Below are positions 7,550 through 13,557 of a stretch of DNA of 13,557 bases, one piece after another. This DNA is from Oligoflexus sp. (lineage in GTDB: Bacteria > Bdellovibrionota_B > Oligoflexia > Oligoflexales > Oligoflexaceae). The position numbers were made by a program, and so were the translations under genes. The stretch spans positions 1-13,557 of the forward strand of contig JASLCY010000299.1 of NCBI GenBank assembly GCA_030151925.1, read 5' to 3'. Positions within the stretch are counted from its first letter, which is position 1; every line of letters begins with the position of its first letter. Under the pieces are notes generated by a model that was not told the DNA's origin, ran no database searches, and saw nothing but the letters and a program-made list of their open reading frames with translations.

Positions 7550-8482
7550 ATGACGCAAAAAGTCCACAACGTTGTTATCGTCGGAACCGGCCCCGCTGGT
7601 CTTACGGCCGCTATCTATACCGCGCGCGCGAATCTTTCTCCCGTGATCTACGCGGGCCTTCTGCATGGCGGTCAGCTCACGACCACCACCGAAGTCGAGA
7701 ACTGGCCTGGCTTCGAACATGGCATCATGGGCCCGAAACTCATGGGCGACATGACTTTGCAGGCCGAGCGCTTCGGTACCGAGATCATCTACGATACGAT
7801 CGTGCGTGTCGACTTCTCGGGCAAGATCAAGAAGTTGTGGACCGACACCGAGGAGATCCACGCGAAGGCCGTCATCATCAGCACGGGCGCGACGGCGAAG
7901 ACCCTGAAGCTCGAAGGCGAAGGTCCCCTCATGGGCCGCGGCCTCTCGACCTGCGCGACCTGCGACGGCTTCTTCTACAAAGGCAAGAAGGTCCTCGTCA
8001 TCGGCGGAGGTGATTCGGCGATGGAAGAAGCGGGTTATCTCTCGAAGCTCTGCAGCGAGGTGATCCTCGTGCACCGGCGCGACGTGTTCAAGGCTTCGCC
8101 GATCATGCTCGAGCGCGCGAAGGCGAATCCGAATATCCAATTCAAAGTTCCGTTCACCGTCAAGACGCTGCTCTCGGACGCGACCGGCGTCACCGGCGCC
8201 GTGCTCGAAAACACTTCGAACGGCGAACTCGAGGAAGTCAAGGTCGACGGCATCTTCTACGCGATCGGCCACACCCCGAATTCAGGCGTCTTCCTTCCTT
8301 ACGTCGACGTCGACGAGAACGGCTACGTGAAGGTCCACGAATTCACGAAGACGAAAACGCCGGGCATCTTCGCGGCCGGTGATATCGCCGATCCGCATTT
8401 CCGTCAGGCGATTACGGCTGCGGGCTCGGGTTGCCAGGCGGCGATCCAGGCTCAGCATTATCTCGAAGGCGTGGAAGACTAA
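7550..8482 (+). CDS. trxB: Thioredoxin-disulfide reductase
   Basis: This 310-residue flavoenzyme passes electrons from NADPH through FAD to the active-site disulfide and on to oxidised thioredoxin in the cytoplasm. The FAD-binding motif is VGTGPAGLTAA (11-21), and the redox pair is C135/C138 in STCATCDGFFY, identical to the CATC of E. coli TrxB. The NADPH site has GGGDSA (152-157) with HRR (175-177), which reads the 2'-phosphate. The C-terminal FAD contact GIFAAGDI (272-279) is followed by the AITAAGSG helix. The length matches low-molecular-weight reductases (about 310-320). No thioredoxin gene is in the window. A single base separates its TAA from the start of the Mrp gene, so the two are co-transcribed. 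Sharing a message with Fe-S carrier genes fits a role in keeping cluster-binding cysteines reduced, which is inference. Confidence 0.97.
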   Translation: MTQKVHNVVIVGTGPAGLTAAIYTARANLSPVIYAGLLHGGQLTTTTEVENWPGFEHGIMGPKLMGDMTLQAERFGTEIIYDTIVRVDFSGKIKKLWTDTEEIHAKAVIISTGATAKTLKLEGEGPLMGRGLSTCATCDGFFYKGKKVLVIGGGDSAMEEAGYLSKLCSEVILVHRRDVFKASPIMLERAKANPNIQFKVPFTVKTLLSDATGVTGAVLENTSNGELEEVKVDGIFYAIGHTPNSGVFLPYVDVDENGYVKVHEFTKTKTPGIFAAGDIADPHFRQAITAAGSGCQAAIQAQHYLEGVED

Positions 8483-8483
8483 G

Positions 8484-9425
8484 ATGAGTTTTTTCAAGAA
8501 AGTTCAGTCGTTTTTCGGAGGCGGCAGCCCTGAGGCGCAAACTCAGGCGCCCGTCCATCCGCCCGCCGCGCACACGGGACAAGCGCCTCAGCAAAAGGTC
8601 GAACTGCAAGGCGGCGGGCTCGACGGCGTTCGCAACATCATCGCGGTCGGCTCGGGCAAGGGCGGCGTCGGCAAATCCACCGTGACCCTTAACCTCGCTT
8701 TGGCTTTGGCCGAGCAAGGCTACAAGGTCGGTCTCGTCGATGCCGATATCTACGGACCCTCGCAGCAGCATCTGACTCGTGCAGGCAAACCCGAACTCTC
8801 CGGCGAGGATCGTTTGAACCCTCCCGAATACGAAGGCGTGAAACTGATCTCCGTGGCGATGTTCTCGCACGTGAACCAAGCGCAGGTGCTCAGAGGGCCT
8901 ATGGCGACTCAGCTCTTGCGTCAGTTCCTTACGCAGGTGAATTGGGGCGAGCTCGACTACCTTCTGATCGACCTGCCCCCCGGCACCGGCGATATCCAGC
9001 TGAGCCTGGCGCAGATGGCTCCGCTCGCGGGCGCGGTCCTGGTGACGACGCCGCAGGAGATGTCGCTCATCGACGTGCGCAAAGCGGTCTCGATGTTCAA
9101 GACGCTCAACATCCCCATCCTCGGCGTCGTCGAGAACATGAGTTATTTCATCTGCGACAACTGCGATAAGAAGCATTACATCTTCCGCAAGGGCGGCGGC
9201 TCCCGTTTCGCGGCGGAGACCGGCATCAGCCTGCTCGCCGAGATCCCGCTCGACCCTCGCGTCGTCGAGACCTCGGACGAAGGGAAGGCGGTGCTCGTGA
9301 ACATGCCGAGCTCCGAAGCTGCCCAGGCCTATAGGAAGGCCGCGAAGATCGTCGGCGATCAGCTCGCGCTGCAGCAACGGAGCGGCGACGGCGCGCTCGG
9401 TTATTTTCTTCTGGAGTGGAAATGA
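8484..9425 (+). CDS. Mrp/NBP35-family Fe-S cluster carrier ATPase (ApbC-like)
   Basis: This 313-residue P-loop ATPase of the SIMIBI class would bind a [4Fe-4S] cluster and hand it to target enzymes in the cytoplasm. The deviant Walker A is SGKGGVGKST (57-66), with signature lysine K59 and K64. A switch motif DADIYGPS (86-93) and Walker B-like LLIDLPPGTGD (160-170) follow. Cluster ligands C224 and C227 sit in ICDNC, where two protomers would share a bridging cluster. Many Mrp proteins start with a ~90-residue DUF59 (MIP18) domain. Here that is replaced by ~50 residues: an amphipathic MSFFKKVQSFFGG stretch and a Pro/Gln/Ala-rich linker. The start at 8484 lies one base after the trxB stop; a longer in-frame extension back to 8379 would only duplicate trxB coding DNA. 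Its stop overlaps the DUF971 start (ATGA, 9422-9425). Confidence 0.95.
   Translation: MSFFKKVQSFFGGGSPEAQTQAPVHPPAAHTGQAPQQKVELQGGGLDGVRNIIAVGSGKGGVGKSTVTLNLALALAEQGYKVGLVDADIYGPSQQHLTRAGKPELSGEDRLNPPEYEGVKLISVAMFSHVNQAQVLRGPMATQLLRQFLTQVNWGELDYLLIDLPPGTGDIQLSLAQMAPLAGAVLVTTPQEMSLIDVRKAVSMFKTLNIPILGVVENMSYFICDNCDKKHYIFRKGGGSRFAAETGISLLAEIPLDPRVVETSDEGKAVLVNMPSSEAAQAYRKAAKIVGDQLALQQRSGDGALGYFLLEWK
9413..9416 (+). promoter_or_regulatory. Shine-Dalgarno of the DUF971 gene, inside the mrp end
   Basis: GGAG lies 5 bases before the ATG at 9422. It supports the ATGA overlap and rules against the in-frame GTG at 9416, which overlaps the GGAG itself. Confidence 0.65.
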
Positions 9426-9715
9426 GCGACGTGAGAGTCAAACGCATTTGGCAGCAGGACCCGCGAACGCTGGCGATCGTGTGGACGGATAATAAGAAGA
9501 GCCTCTACGATACGGTCGAGCTTCGCCGTCAGTGCCGCTGCGCGCACTGCATCGATGAAGTGACGAAGGAGCCGAAGCTCAACCCGGACGACGTCCCGGA
9601 ATCGGTGCGTCCCGTGAAGATCGAGTCCGTGGGGCGCTATGCCCTTACGATCTCTTTCACCGACGGGCACAAGACCGGCATCTATACCTTCGATTGGCTG
9701 AGGCAGCTCGGTTAA
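9422..9715 (+). CDS. DUF971 domain protein (GBBH-like N-terminal domain)
   Basis: This 97-residue protein is a stand-alone DUF971 domain, the fold also found at the N-terminus of gamma-butyrobetaine hydroxylase. The signature is VELRRQCRCAHCIDE (about 34-48), with cysteines in a CxCxxC pattern, followed by the C-terminal ALTISFTDGH and YTFDWLRQL typical of the family. In hydroxylases the cysteines bind zinc; whether this one binds zinc or an Fe-S cluster is unknown. The gene overlaps mrp by 4 bp and is therefore translationally coupled to it. Plant HCF101 fuses DUF59, Mrp and DUF971 in one chain, so this small protein is probably a partner or target-recognition subunit of the Mrp carrier. It converges on murB with only 18 bp between stops, and no terminator is visible there. 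Confidence 0.9.
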   Translation: MSDVRVKRIWQQDPRTLAIVWTDNKKSLYDTVELRRQCRCAHCIDEVTKEPKLNPDDVPESVRPVKIESVGRYALTISFTDGHKTGIYTFDWLRQLG

Positions 9716-9733
9716 TACTCGTTACGAAGCGAT

Positions 9734-10705
9734 TCAAGTCTCGGGCCGCATGCGCATCGAATTCTTCTGGAACTCGGCGCGGAGCGGCTCGATTCTTTTT
9801 TCGTCTATTCTCTGGGGACGAAGCTCCTTCACGCGTTTCTGCAAGGCGGAAGGCAGGGCGCCGAGGATCTCCATCTCGTACTCCATCCAAACGCCGAACT
9901 CGCGATAGACGAGATCCTGCATGGCGAAGGTGAATTCGAGGATATCGCCGCTGCCCGCGCCTTTGTTGTAGACGAAGTTCGAGTGGTGGGGGTTGAGCGC
10001 GACCTTGCTTTGATTCAACATCCGCGCCTCGGCGCGGTCGAGGAGCATGCCGCTCGGCACGCCGACCTTATAATCGTTCTTGAAGACGCAGCCGCAGGTC
10101 GGATACTGGAACTGGCCCTTCTTGATGCGATCTTCCTCGCAGAAGAGCATATGCTTCTTGATGTCGCTCGCGTTCCCGGGCTGGAGCGTGAGCGCCGCCT
10201 CGGTGATGATCGCGCCGTTGTCCATGAAAAGCGTATCTTTATAGCCTTTGAAGATGCCGTCGGCCGGAGTGTAGGTCTTGATCTCTCCCGTCGGCAGCAC
10301 CGCGGTCACCCGCGTCACGACCTGGCTCATCTCACCGCCGTAGCAGCGAGCGTTCATCCGCACCGTGGCCCCGACCTGCCCGGGCAGACGATTCATCCAC
10401 GATACGCCGGCAAGCGAATGATCGAGCGCCGCATGCGCGACTTCCGTGTTCTCGGCGCCGGCCTGAGCGACGATCGTATTCCCTTCGACCCGCACCGCCT
10501 TCATCCTCGTGAAGACGATCACGGCGCCCGGGAAGTATTCATCGAGCACCAGGGAGTTCGTCCCGCCGCCCAGCACGAAATAAGGCGTTTTCTCCGCATG
10601 GATCCTGGTCATGATCGCTGCGAGCTCCGCGGCGCTCTCCGGTTCGTGGAGGGTCTGGCATTCGCCGCCCGTGCGGTAGTAAGCGAGGTCTTTGAGTTGG
10701 TGCAT
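9734..10705 (-). CDS. murB: UDP-N-acetylenolpyruvoylglucosamine reductase (MurB), divergent active site
   Basis: MurB makes UDP-N-acetylmuramate from the enolpyruvyl intermediate with NADPH and FAD, in the cytoplasmic stage of peptidoglycan synthesis. The 323-residue protein has the FAD-binding motifs YFVLGGGTNSLV (42-53) and RLPGQVGATVRMNARCYGGE (106-125), and a C-terminal GVWMEYEMEILG holding the probable catalytic Glu E277. HHSNFVYNKGAG matches type II enzymes. Two key positions differ from the textbook enzyme. The proton-donor Ser of GS(V/F)FKN is Cys here (C206 in TCGCVFKN), and the Arg of the YRDS motif is Lys (K156 in YKDT). Cys can act as a donor in this fold, so activity is likely, but an altered paralogue cannot be excluded. 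It follows the macrodomain gene by 15 bp, with only a weak GAGAG ribosome site, so it probably depends on the operon. Confidence 0.9.
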   Translation of the reverse strand: MHQLKDLAYYRTGGECQTLHEPESAAELAAIMTRIHAEKTPYFVLGGGTNSLVLDEYFPGAVIVFTRMKAVRVEGNTIVAQAGAENTEVAHAALDHSLAGVSWMNRLPGQVGATVRMNARCYGGEMSQVVTRVTAVLPTGEIKTYTPADGIFKGYKDTLFMDNGAIITEAALTLQPGNASDIKKHMLFCEEDRIKKGQFQYPTCGCVFKNDYKVGVPSGMLLDRAEARMLNQSKVALNPHHSNFVYNKGAGSGDILEFTFAMQDLVYREFGVWMEYEMEILGALPSALQKRVKELRPQRIDEKRIEPLRAEFQKNSMRMRPET

Positions 10706-10720
10706 GGCGATCTCTCAGGT

Positions 10721-11272
10721 CTAGTCTTCAGGGAAAAGGGCGAAGAGCGTATCTTGAAAGGTGCGATAGGTTTGGCCGTCGAACAGGACGAAGGTCACGC
10801 GGCGAAGGCCGCCTTCTGAATGCTCGCCGAGGAAGTCGCGAACGGCCTCGAGGCTCGTCTTCGCGGCTTTGTCCACGGGATAACCATAGACGCCCGTGCT
10901 GATCGCGGGAAAGGCGAGATGAGGCAGACCGAGGTCGAGGCCTAGCTTGAGGCTGGTTTGGACGGACGAACGAAGCAGGAGCTCCTCGCCCTTATTCCCG
11001 CCTTGCCAGACCGGGCCCACGGTATGGATCACTTTTTCAGCCGGGAGATTCCCGGCTGCGGTCGCCACGGCCTGCCCGGTCGGGCAAGAGCCGATGCGGC
11101 GACATTCTTCGAGTATAGCCGGGCCTCCGGCGCGATGGATCGCTCCATCGACGCCCCCACCGCCGCGCAGGGATTCGTTCGCGGCATTGACCATGCCGTC
11201 GCACACAAAGCGCGTGATGTCGCCTTGATAGAGATCGATCGCCGTCTTGCGGTAGTGCCGGATGCCGAGCAT
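10721..11272 (-). CDS. Macrodomain hydrolase, YmdB-like O-acyl-ADP-ribose deacylase
   Basis: This 183-residue single-domain macro protein closely resembles E. coli YmdB, which hydrolyses O-acetyl-ADP-ribose and ADP-ribose esters. ADP-ribose-binding and catalytic motifs are intact: GDIT (17-20) with D18 for the adenine, VNAANESLRGGGGVDGAIH (28-46) with N32 and D42 matching the YmdB catalytic Asn and Asp, HTVGPVW (83-89) and the phosphate-binding ISTGVYGYP (124-132). Length and domain limits fit a cytoplasmic enzyme. Its ATG lies 3 bp after the sucD stop, and its ribosome site (AAAGGA) is inside the last sucD codons, so translation is coupled to succinyl-CoA synthetase. murB follows 15 bp later. 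No toxin or ADP-ribosyltransferase gene is nearby, which argues against a DarG-type antitoxin role. Confidence 0.93.
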   Translation of the reverse strand: MLGIRHYRKTAIDLYQGDITRFVCDGMVNAANESLRGGGGVDGAIHRAGGPAILEECRRIGSCPTGQAVATAAGNLPAEKVIHTVGPVWQGGNKGEELLLRSSVQTSLKLGLDLGLPHLAFPAISTGVYGYPVDKAAKTSLEAVRDFLGEHSEGGLRRVTFVLFDGQTYRTFQDTLFALFPED

Positions 11273-11275
11273 TGT

Positions 11276-12163
11276 TCAACGTTTTCCTTTGCGTTCCATC
11301 GCGATCTTGAGAGACGCCGCGATGTCGGCAGGCGACTTCGCTACGACGCAACCCGCTTCTTCGAGCGCCGCCATCTTCTCAGCCGCGGTTCCGGAACCGC
11401 CCGAGACGATCGCACCGGCGTGGCCCATGCGTTTGCCTTTGGGAGCGGTTTGGCCCGCGATGAACGCGGCGACCGGCTTCTTGATGTTCTCCTTGATGAA
11501 CTTCGCCGCTTGGATCTCGGCGTCGCCGCCGATCTCACCGATGAGGATGATGCCTTCGGTCTGCGGATCCTCTTCGAACATCGTGAGGACGTCGATGTAC
11601 TTGGTGCCGATGATGGGATCGCCGCCGATGCCTACGCACGAGCTCTGGCCGATGCCCATGGCCGTGGTCTGGCCGACGGCTTCGTAAGTGAGGGTACCGG
11701 ATTTCGAGACGATGCCGGCCTTGCCGACCTTGTGGATGTGGCCCGGCATGATGCCGATCTTGCATTGGCCCGGAGTGATGACGCCTGGGCAGTTCGGTCC
11801 GATCAAACGCGACTTCGAACGCTCGAGGGCTTTCTTCACGGGGATCATGTCGAGGACGGGGATGCCTTCGGTGATGCAGATGATGAGTTCGATCTCGGCA
11901 TCGATCGCTTCCAGGATCGCATCGGCCGCGAACGGGGGCGGAACGAAGATCATCGACGCGTTGGCTTTCGCTTTCTCGCGGGCTTCGGCGACGGTATCGA
12001 AGATGGGCAGATCCAAGACGGCTTTCTGCCCGCCTTTGCCGGGGACGACGCCGCCGACGAAACGGGGGGCGTACTCATGCGAGAGCTTGGTATGGAATTC
12101 GCCGGACTTGCCGGTGATGCCTTGGGTGATGACGCGGGTATTGTTATTGACCAGGATAGCCAC
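11276..12163 (-). CDS. sucD: Succinyl-CoA synthetase (ADP-forming), alpha subunit
   Basis: The 295-residue alpha subunit binds CoA and carries the phospho-histidine of succinyl-CoA synthetase, which makes ATP or GTP from succinyl-CoA in the TCA cycle. The CoA-binding Rossmann motif GITGKSG is at 15-21, [10 protein letters not shown] at 153-162, and the active-site H248 lies in RMGHAGAI, matching His246 of the E. coli enzyme. The start codon is GTG at 12163, with AGGAG (minus strand, 12172-12176) 8 bases upstream, overlapping the sucC stop. Twelve bases separate it from sucC, the usual beta-then-alpha order. The next gene, the macrodomain protein, begins 3 bp after its TGA. Confidence 0.98.
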   Translation of the reverse strand: MAILVNNNTRVITQGITGKSGEFHTKLSHEYAPRFVGGVVPGKGGQKAVLDLPIFDTVAEAREKAKANASMIFVPPPFAADAILEAIDAEIELIICITEGIPVLDMIPVKKALERSKSRLIGPNCPGVITPGQCKIGIMPGHIHKVGKAGIVSKSGTLTYEAVGQTTAMGIGQSSCVGIGGDPIIGTKYIDVLTMFEEDPQTEGIILIGEIGGDAEIQAAKFIKENIKKPVAAFIAGQTAPKGKRMGHAGAIVSGGSGTAAEKMAALEEAGCVVAKSPADIAASLKIAMERKGKR

Positions 12164-12175
12164 TGAGATTGCTCC

Positions 12176-13339
12176 TTACTTCTTCGTCAGTTCTACGATT
12201 TTCTTCGCGCCGTCGGCCATGTCCGCTGCCGCGTAGAGGTTGAGGCCGGAATTCTTCAGGATCTCCTTGCCTTGGTCGACGTTGGTGCCTTCGAGGCGAA
12301 CGACCATGGGGATCTTGAGGCCGAGTTCCTTGGCGGCGGCGACGATGCCGTTGGCGATCACGTCGCAGCGCATGATGCCGCCGAAGATGTTGACGAAGAT
12401 GCCTTTGACCTTCGCGTCGGAGAGGAGGATCTTGAACGCGTTGGTCACGGTTTCCTGATTCGCTCCGCCGCCGACGTCGAGGAAGTTAGCCGGCTGGCCG
12501 CCGAAGAACTTCACGATGTCCATGGTCGCCATAGCGAGGCCCGCGCCGTTCACGAGGCAACCGATGTTGCCGTCGAGGCCGATGTAGCTCAGGCCGTATT
12601 TCGAAGCCTGGACTTCGCGCGGATCCTCTTCGGTGAAGTCGCGGAGCAGCTCGATATCCTTCTGGCGATAGAGCGCGTTGTCGTCGAAGTTCATCTTGCC
12701 GTCGAGGACGAACATCTTGCCTTGATCGTTGACGATCAGAGGGTTGATCTCGAGCATCGAGTAATCGTATTTCAGGAACATCTTGAAGAGGTTCTTGATG
12801 ATGGGCGTGAGTTCCTTCTGCTCGGCCGCGGGCAGCTTCGCCGCGAAGCAGACCTGGCGAATATGGTGCCCCTGCAGGCCGATGGTGGGATCGACGCTTA
12901 CGTAGACGATCTTGTCCGGATGTTTCGCGGCGACTTCCTCGATATCCATGCCGCCTTCGGTCGAGAACATGATGCCGACGCCCGCGGTCTCACGGTCGAG
13001 GACGAGAGCGAGGTAGTATTCCTTGACGATCTTGCTGCCGGCTTCGACATAGACCTTGTGGACCTTCTTGCCTTCCGGGCCGGTCTGGTGCGTGACGAGC
13101 GTCATGCCGATCATGTCTTGAGCGAGTTTCGCCGCTTCCTCGGGCGACTTCGCGAGTTTCACGCCGCCGGCCTTGCCGCGGCCGCCTGCGTGGACCTGGG
13201 CTTTGACGACTGCGATTTCAGTACCCAGTCGGCGCATTGCAAATTCGGCTTCAGTTGGATTTGTCGCCAGGTAGCCTTCGGGAACGGGGATGCCGTTTTG
13301 CTTGAAGAGCTGCTTCGCCTGGTACTCGTGGATATCCAT
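12176..13339 (-). CDS. sucC: Succinyl-CoA synthetase (ADP-forming), beta subunit
   Basis: The 387-residue beta subunit holds the ATP-grasp nucleotide site and, with SucD, interconverts succinyl-CoA and succinate with phosphorylation of ADP. The N-terminal [12 protein letters not shown] is diagnostic. The grasp region has [16 protein letters not shown] (46-61), the Mg-binding EINPL (197-201) and LDGK (212-215). The C-terminal ligase domain has LDVGGGA (287-293) and VNIFGGI (316-322), which helps hold the phospho-His loop of SucD. Length matches E. coli SucC (388). The ATG at 13339 has a strong GGAGGA 9 bases upstream, the best ribosome site in the window, fitting a highly expressed enzyme. It is first in the likely sucC-sucD-macrodomain-murB operon. 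Nucleotide preference (ADP or GDP) cannot be settled from the motifs. Confidence 0.98.
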   Translation of the reverse strand: MDIHEYQAKQLFKQNGIPVPEGYLATNPTEAEFAMRRLGTEIAVVKAQVHAGGRGKAGGVKLAKSPEEAAKLAQDMIGMTLVTHQTGPEGKKVHKVYVEAGSKIVKEYYLALVLDRETAGVGIMFSTEGGMDIEEVAAKHPDKIVYVSVDPTIGLQGHHIRQVCFAAKLPAAEQKELTPIIKNLFKMFLKYDYSMLEINPLIVNDQGKMFVLDGKMNFDDNALYRQKDIELLRDFTEEDPREVQASKYGLSYIGLDGNIGCLVNGAGLAMATMDIVKFFGGQPANFLDVGGGANQETVTNAFKILLSDAKVKGIFVNIFGGIMRCDVIANGIVAAAKELGLKIPMVVRLEGTNVDQGKEILKNSGLNLYAAADMADGAKKIVELTKK

Positions 13340-13348
13340 TTAAATAAT

Positions 13349-13354
13349 TCCTCC
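13349..13354 (-). promoter_or_regulatory. Strong Shine-Dalgarno of sucC
   Basis: GGAGGA on the minus strand lies 9 bases before the sucC ATG, with an A/T-only spacer, which keeps the start unstructured. It fixes the start at 13339. Confidence 0.85.
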
Positions 13355-13557
13355 GGGAGCATCTACATATCGTTTGCACGTCGGGCCAGGCTATCACATC
13401 GCCGCCTGCCTTTCATCTCGAAAGGGGCTTTTTCAAAGCGCGAAATAAGAGGGTTCCCGTCCTTACGGACGGGCTGGCCTAGGGCATATGCAAGGGCAGA
13501 TGAAGAGGATGGGATACGTGGGTGCTTAGACCTTGGCGCTGGTACCGATTGATCTTG
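13355..13557 (-). promoter_or_regulatory. sucC upstream region with two small hairpins
   Basis: No gene is supported in this stretch up to the right edge, which must contain the sucCD-operon promoter unless transcription enters from outside. Two dyads stand out: a perfect 7-bp stem CCCGTCC/GGACGGG with a TTAC loop (13456-13473), and CCTTTC/GAAAGG with a 5-base loop (13409-13425). The second is followed on the plus strand by GGC and five Ts, so it could act as a weak plus-strand terminator. I could not find a convincing -35/-10 pair. Minus-strand TATGTA near 13365-13370 is a possible -10 without a good -35. Confidence 0.35.

Noticed and set aside
8379..8483. Upstream start for the Mrp gene inside trxB
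   Set aside because: It would translate 35 Arg-rich out-of-frame trxB codons; the ATG at 8484 directly after the trxB stop gives a normal operon layout.
9716..9733. Possible terminator between the convergent DUF971 and murB genes
   Set aside because: Only 18 bp are available, and just a short CGTTACG-type dyad is present without a T-run.
10958..12166. A 402-codon plus-strand open frame opposite sucD and the macrodomain gene
   Set aside because: Both opposite-strand genes are well supported; the product is His/Asp/Arg-rich noise.
12272..13552. A 426-codon plus-strand open frame across sucC and its leader
   Set aside because: It is antisense to an unmistakable SucC with the same biased composition, and no ribosome site or domain is visible.
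13363..13557. Minus-strand frame open from the right edge to a TAG at 13363, possibly the 3' end of an upstream gene
   Set aside because: The 64 codons have mixed, A/T-rich third positions, unlike every real gene here, and the product is unrecognisable. An open frame of this length is not rare by chance. The sequence beyond the edge would settle it.
1..13557. CRISPR arrays, insertion sequences, attachment sites, tRNA or rRNA genes
   Set aside because: I saw no regularly spaced repeats, transposase or integrase motifs, tRNA T-arm consensus or rRNA signature on either strand.

Overview
The window reads as a compact, GC-rich bacterial chromosome segment: nine complete genes plus one that enters from the left edge. 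It is core and housekeeping in flavour. I see no insertion sequence, phage gene, integrase, CRISPR array, tRNA or rRNA. The mix of a hybrid sensor kinase, type-II-like MurB, Mrp with DUF971 and ADP-forming SucCD suggests a Gram-negative proteobacterium-like organism, possibly of the former deltaproteobacterial or Bdellovibrionota grade. That placement is inference from gene content and protein style, and it is weak.

Left block (1-5676, + strand): the C-terminal part of a hybrid histidine kinase (ATPase plus receiver), a 149-bp gap, then a translationally coupled pair. The pair is an ABC ATPase and a 1201-residue permease that carries an M1-type metallopeptidase after its thirteenth predicted membrane segment. 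A strong bidirectional terminator (5687-5724) ends this block. It also serves the site-2 protease gene that converges from the right.

Middle block: the M50 site-2 protease (- strand) and a putative esterase (+ strand) diverge from a 69-bp promoter region. Next come trxB, an Mrp/NBP35-type Fe-S carrier ATPase and a DUF971 protein, packed with a 1-bp gap and a 4-bp ATGA overlap. The Mrp-DUF971 pair matches the last two domains of plant HCF101 and suggests an Fe-S assembly module run alongside thioredoxin reductase.

Right block (- strand, transcribed leftwards): sucC, sucD, a YmdB-type macrodomain hydrolase and murB, with gaps of 12, 3 and 15 bp, so probably one operon. It links a TCA-cycle enzyme, ADP-ribose ester metabolism and peptidoglycan precursor synthesis. 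The last 218 bp hold the sucC leader with a strong Shine-Dalgarno and two small hairpins, and no gene I can support.

Most interesting points: the ABC permease-M1 fusion with altered zinc-peptidase motifs, the macrodomain gene locked into the sucCD operon, the MurB with substitutions at two normally conserved active-site positions, and the split HCF101-like mrp-DUF971 pair.
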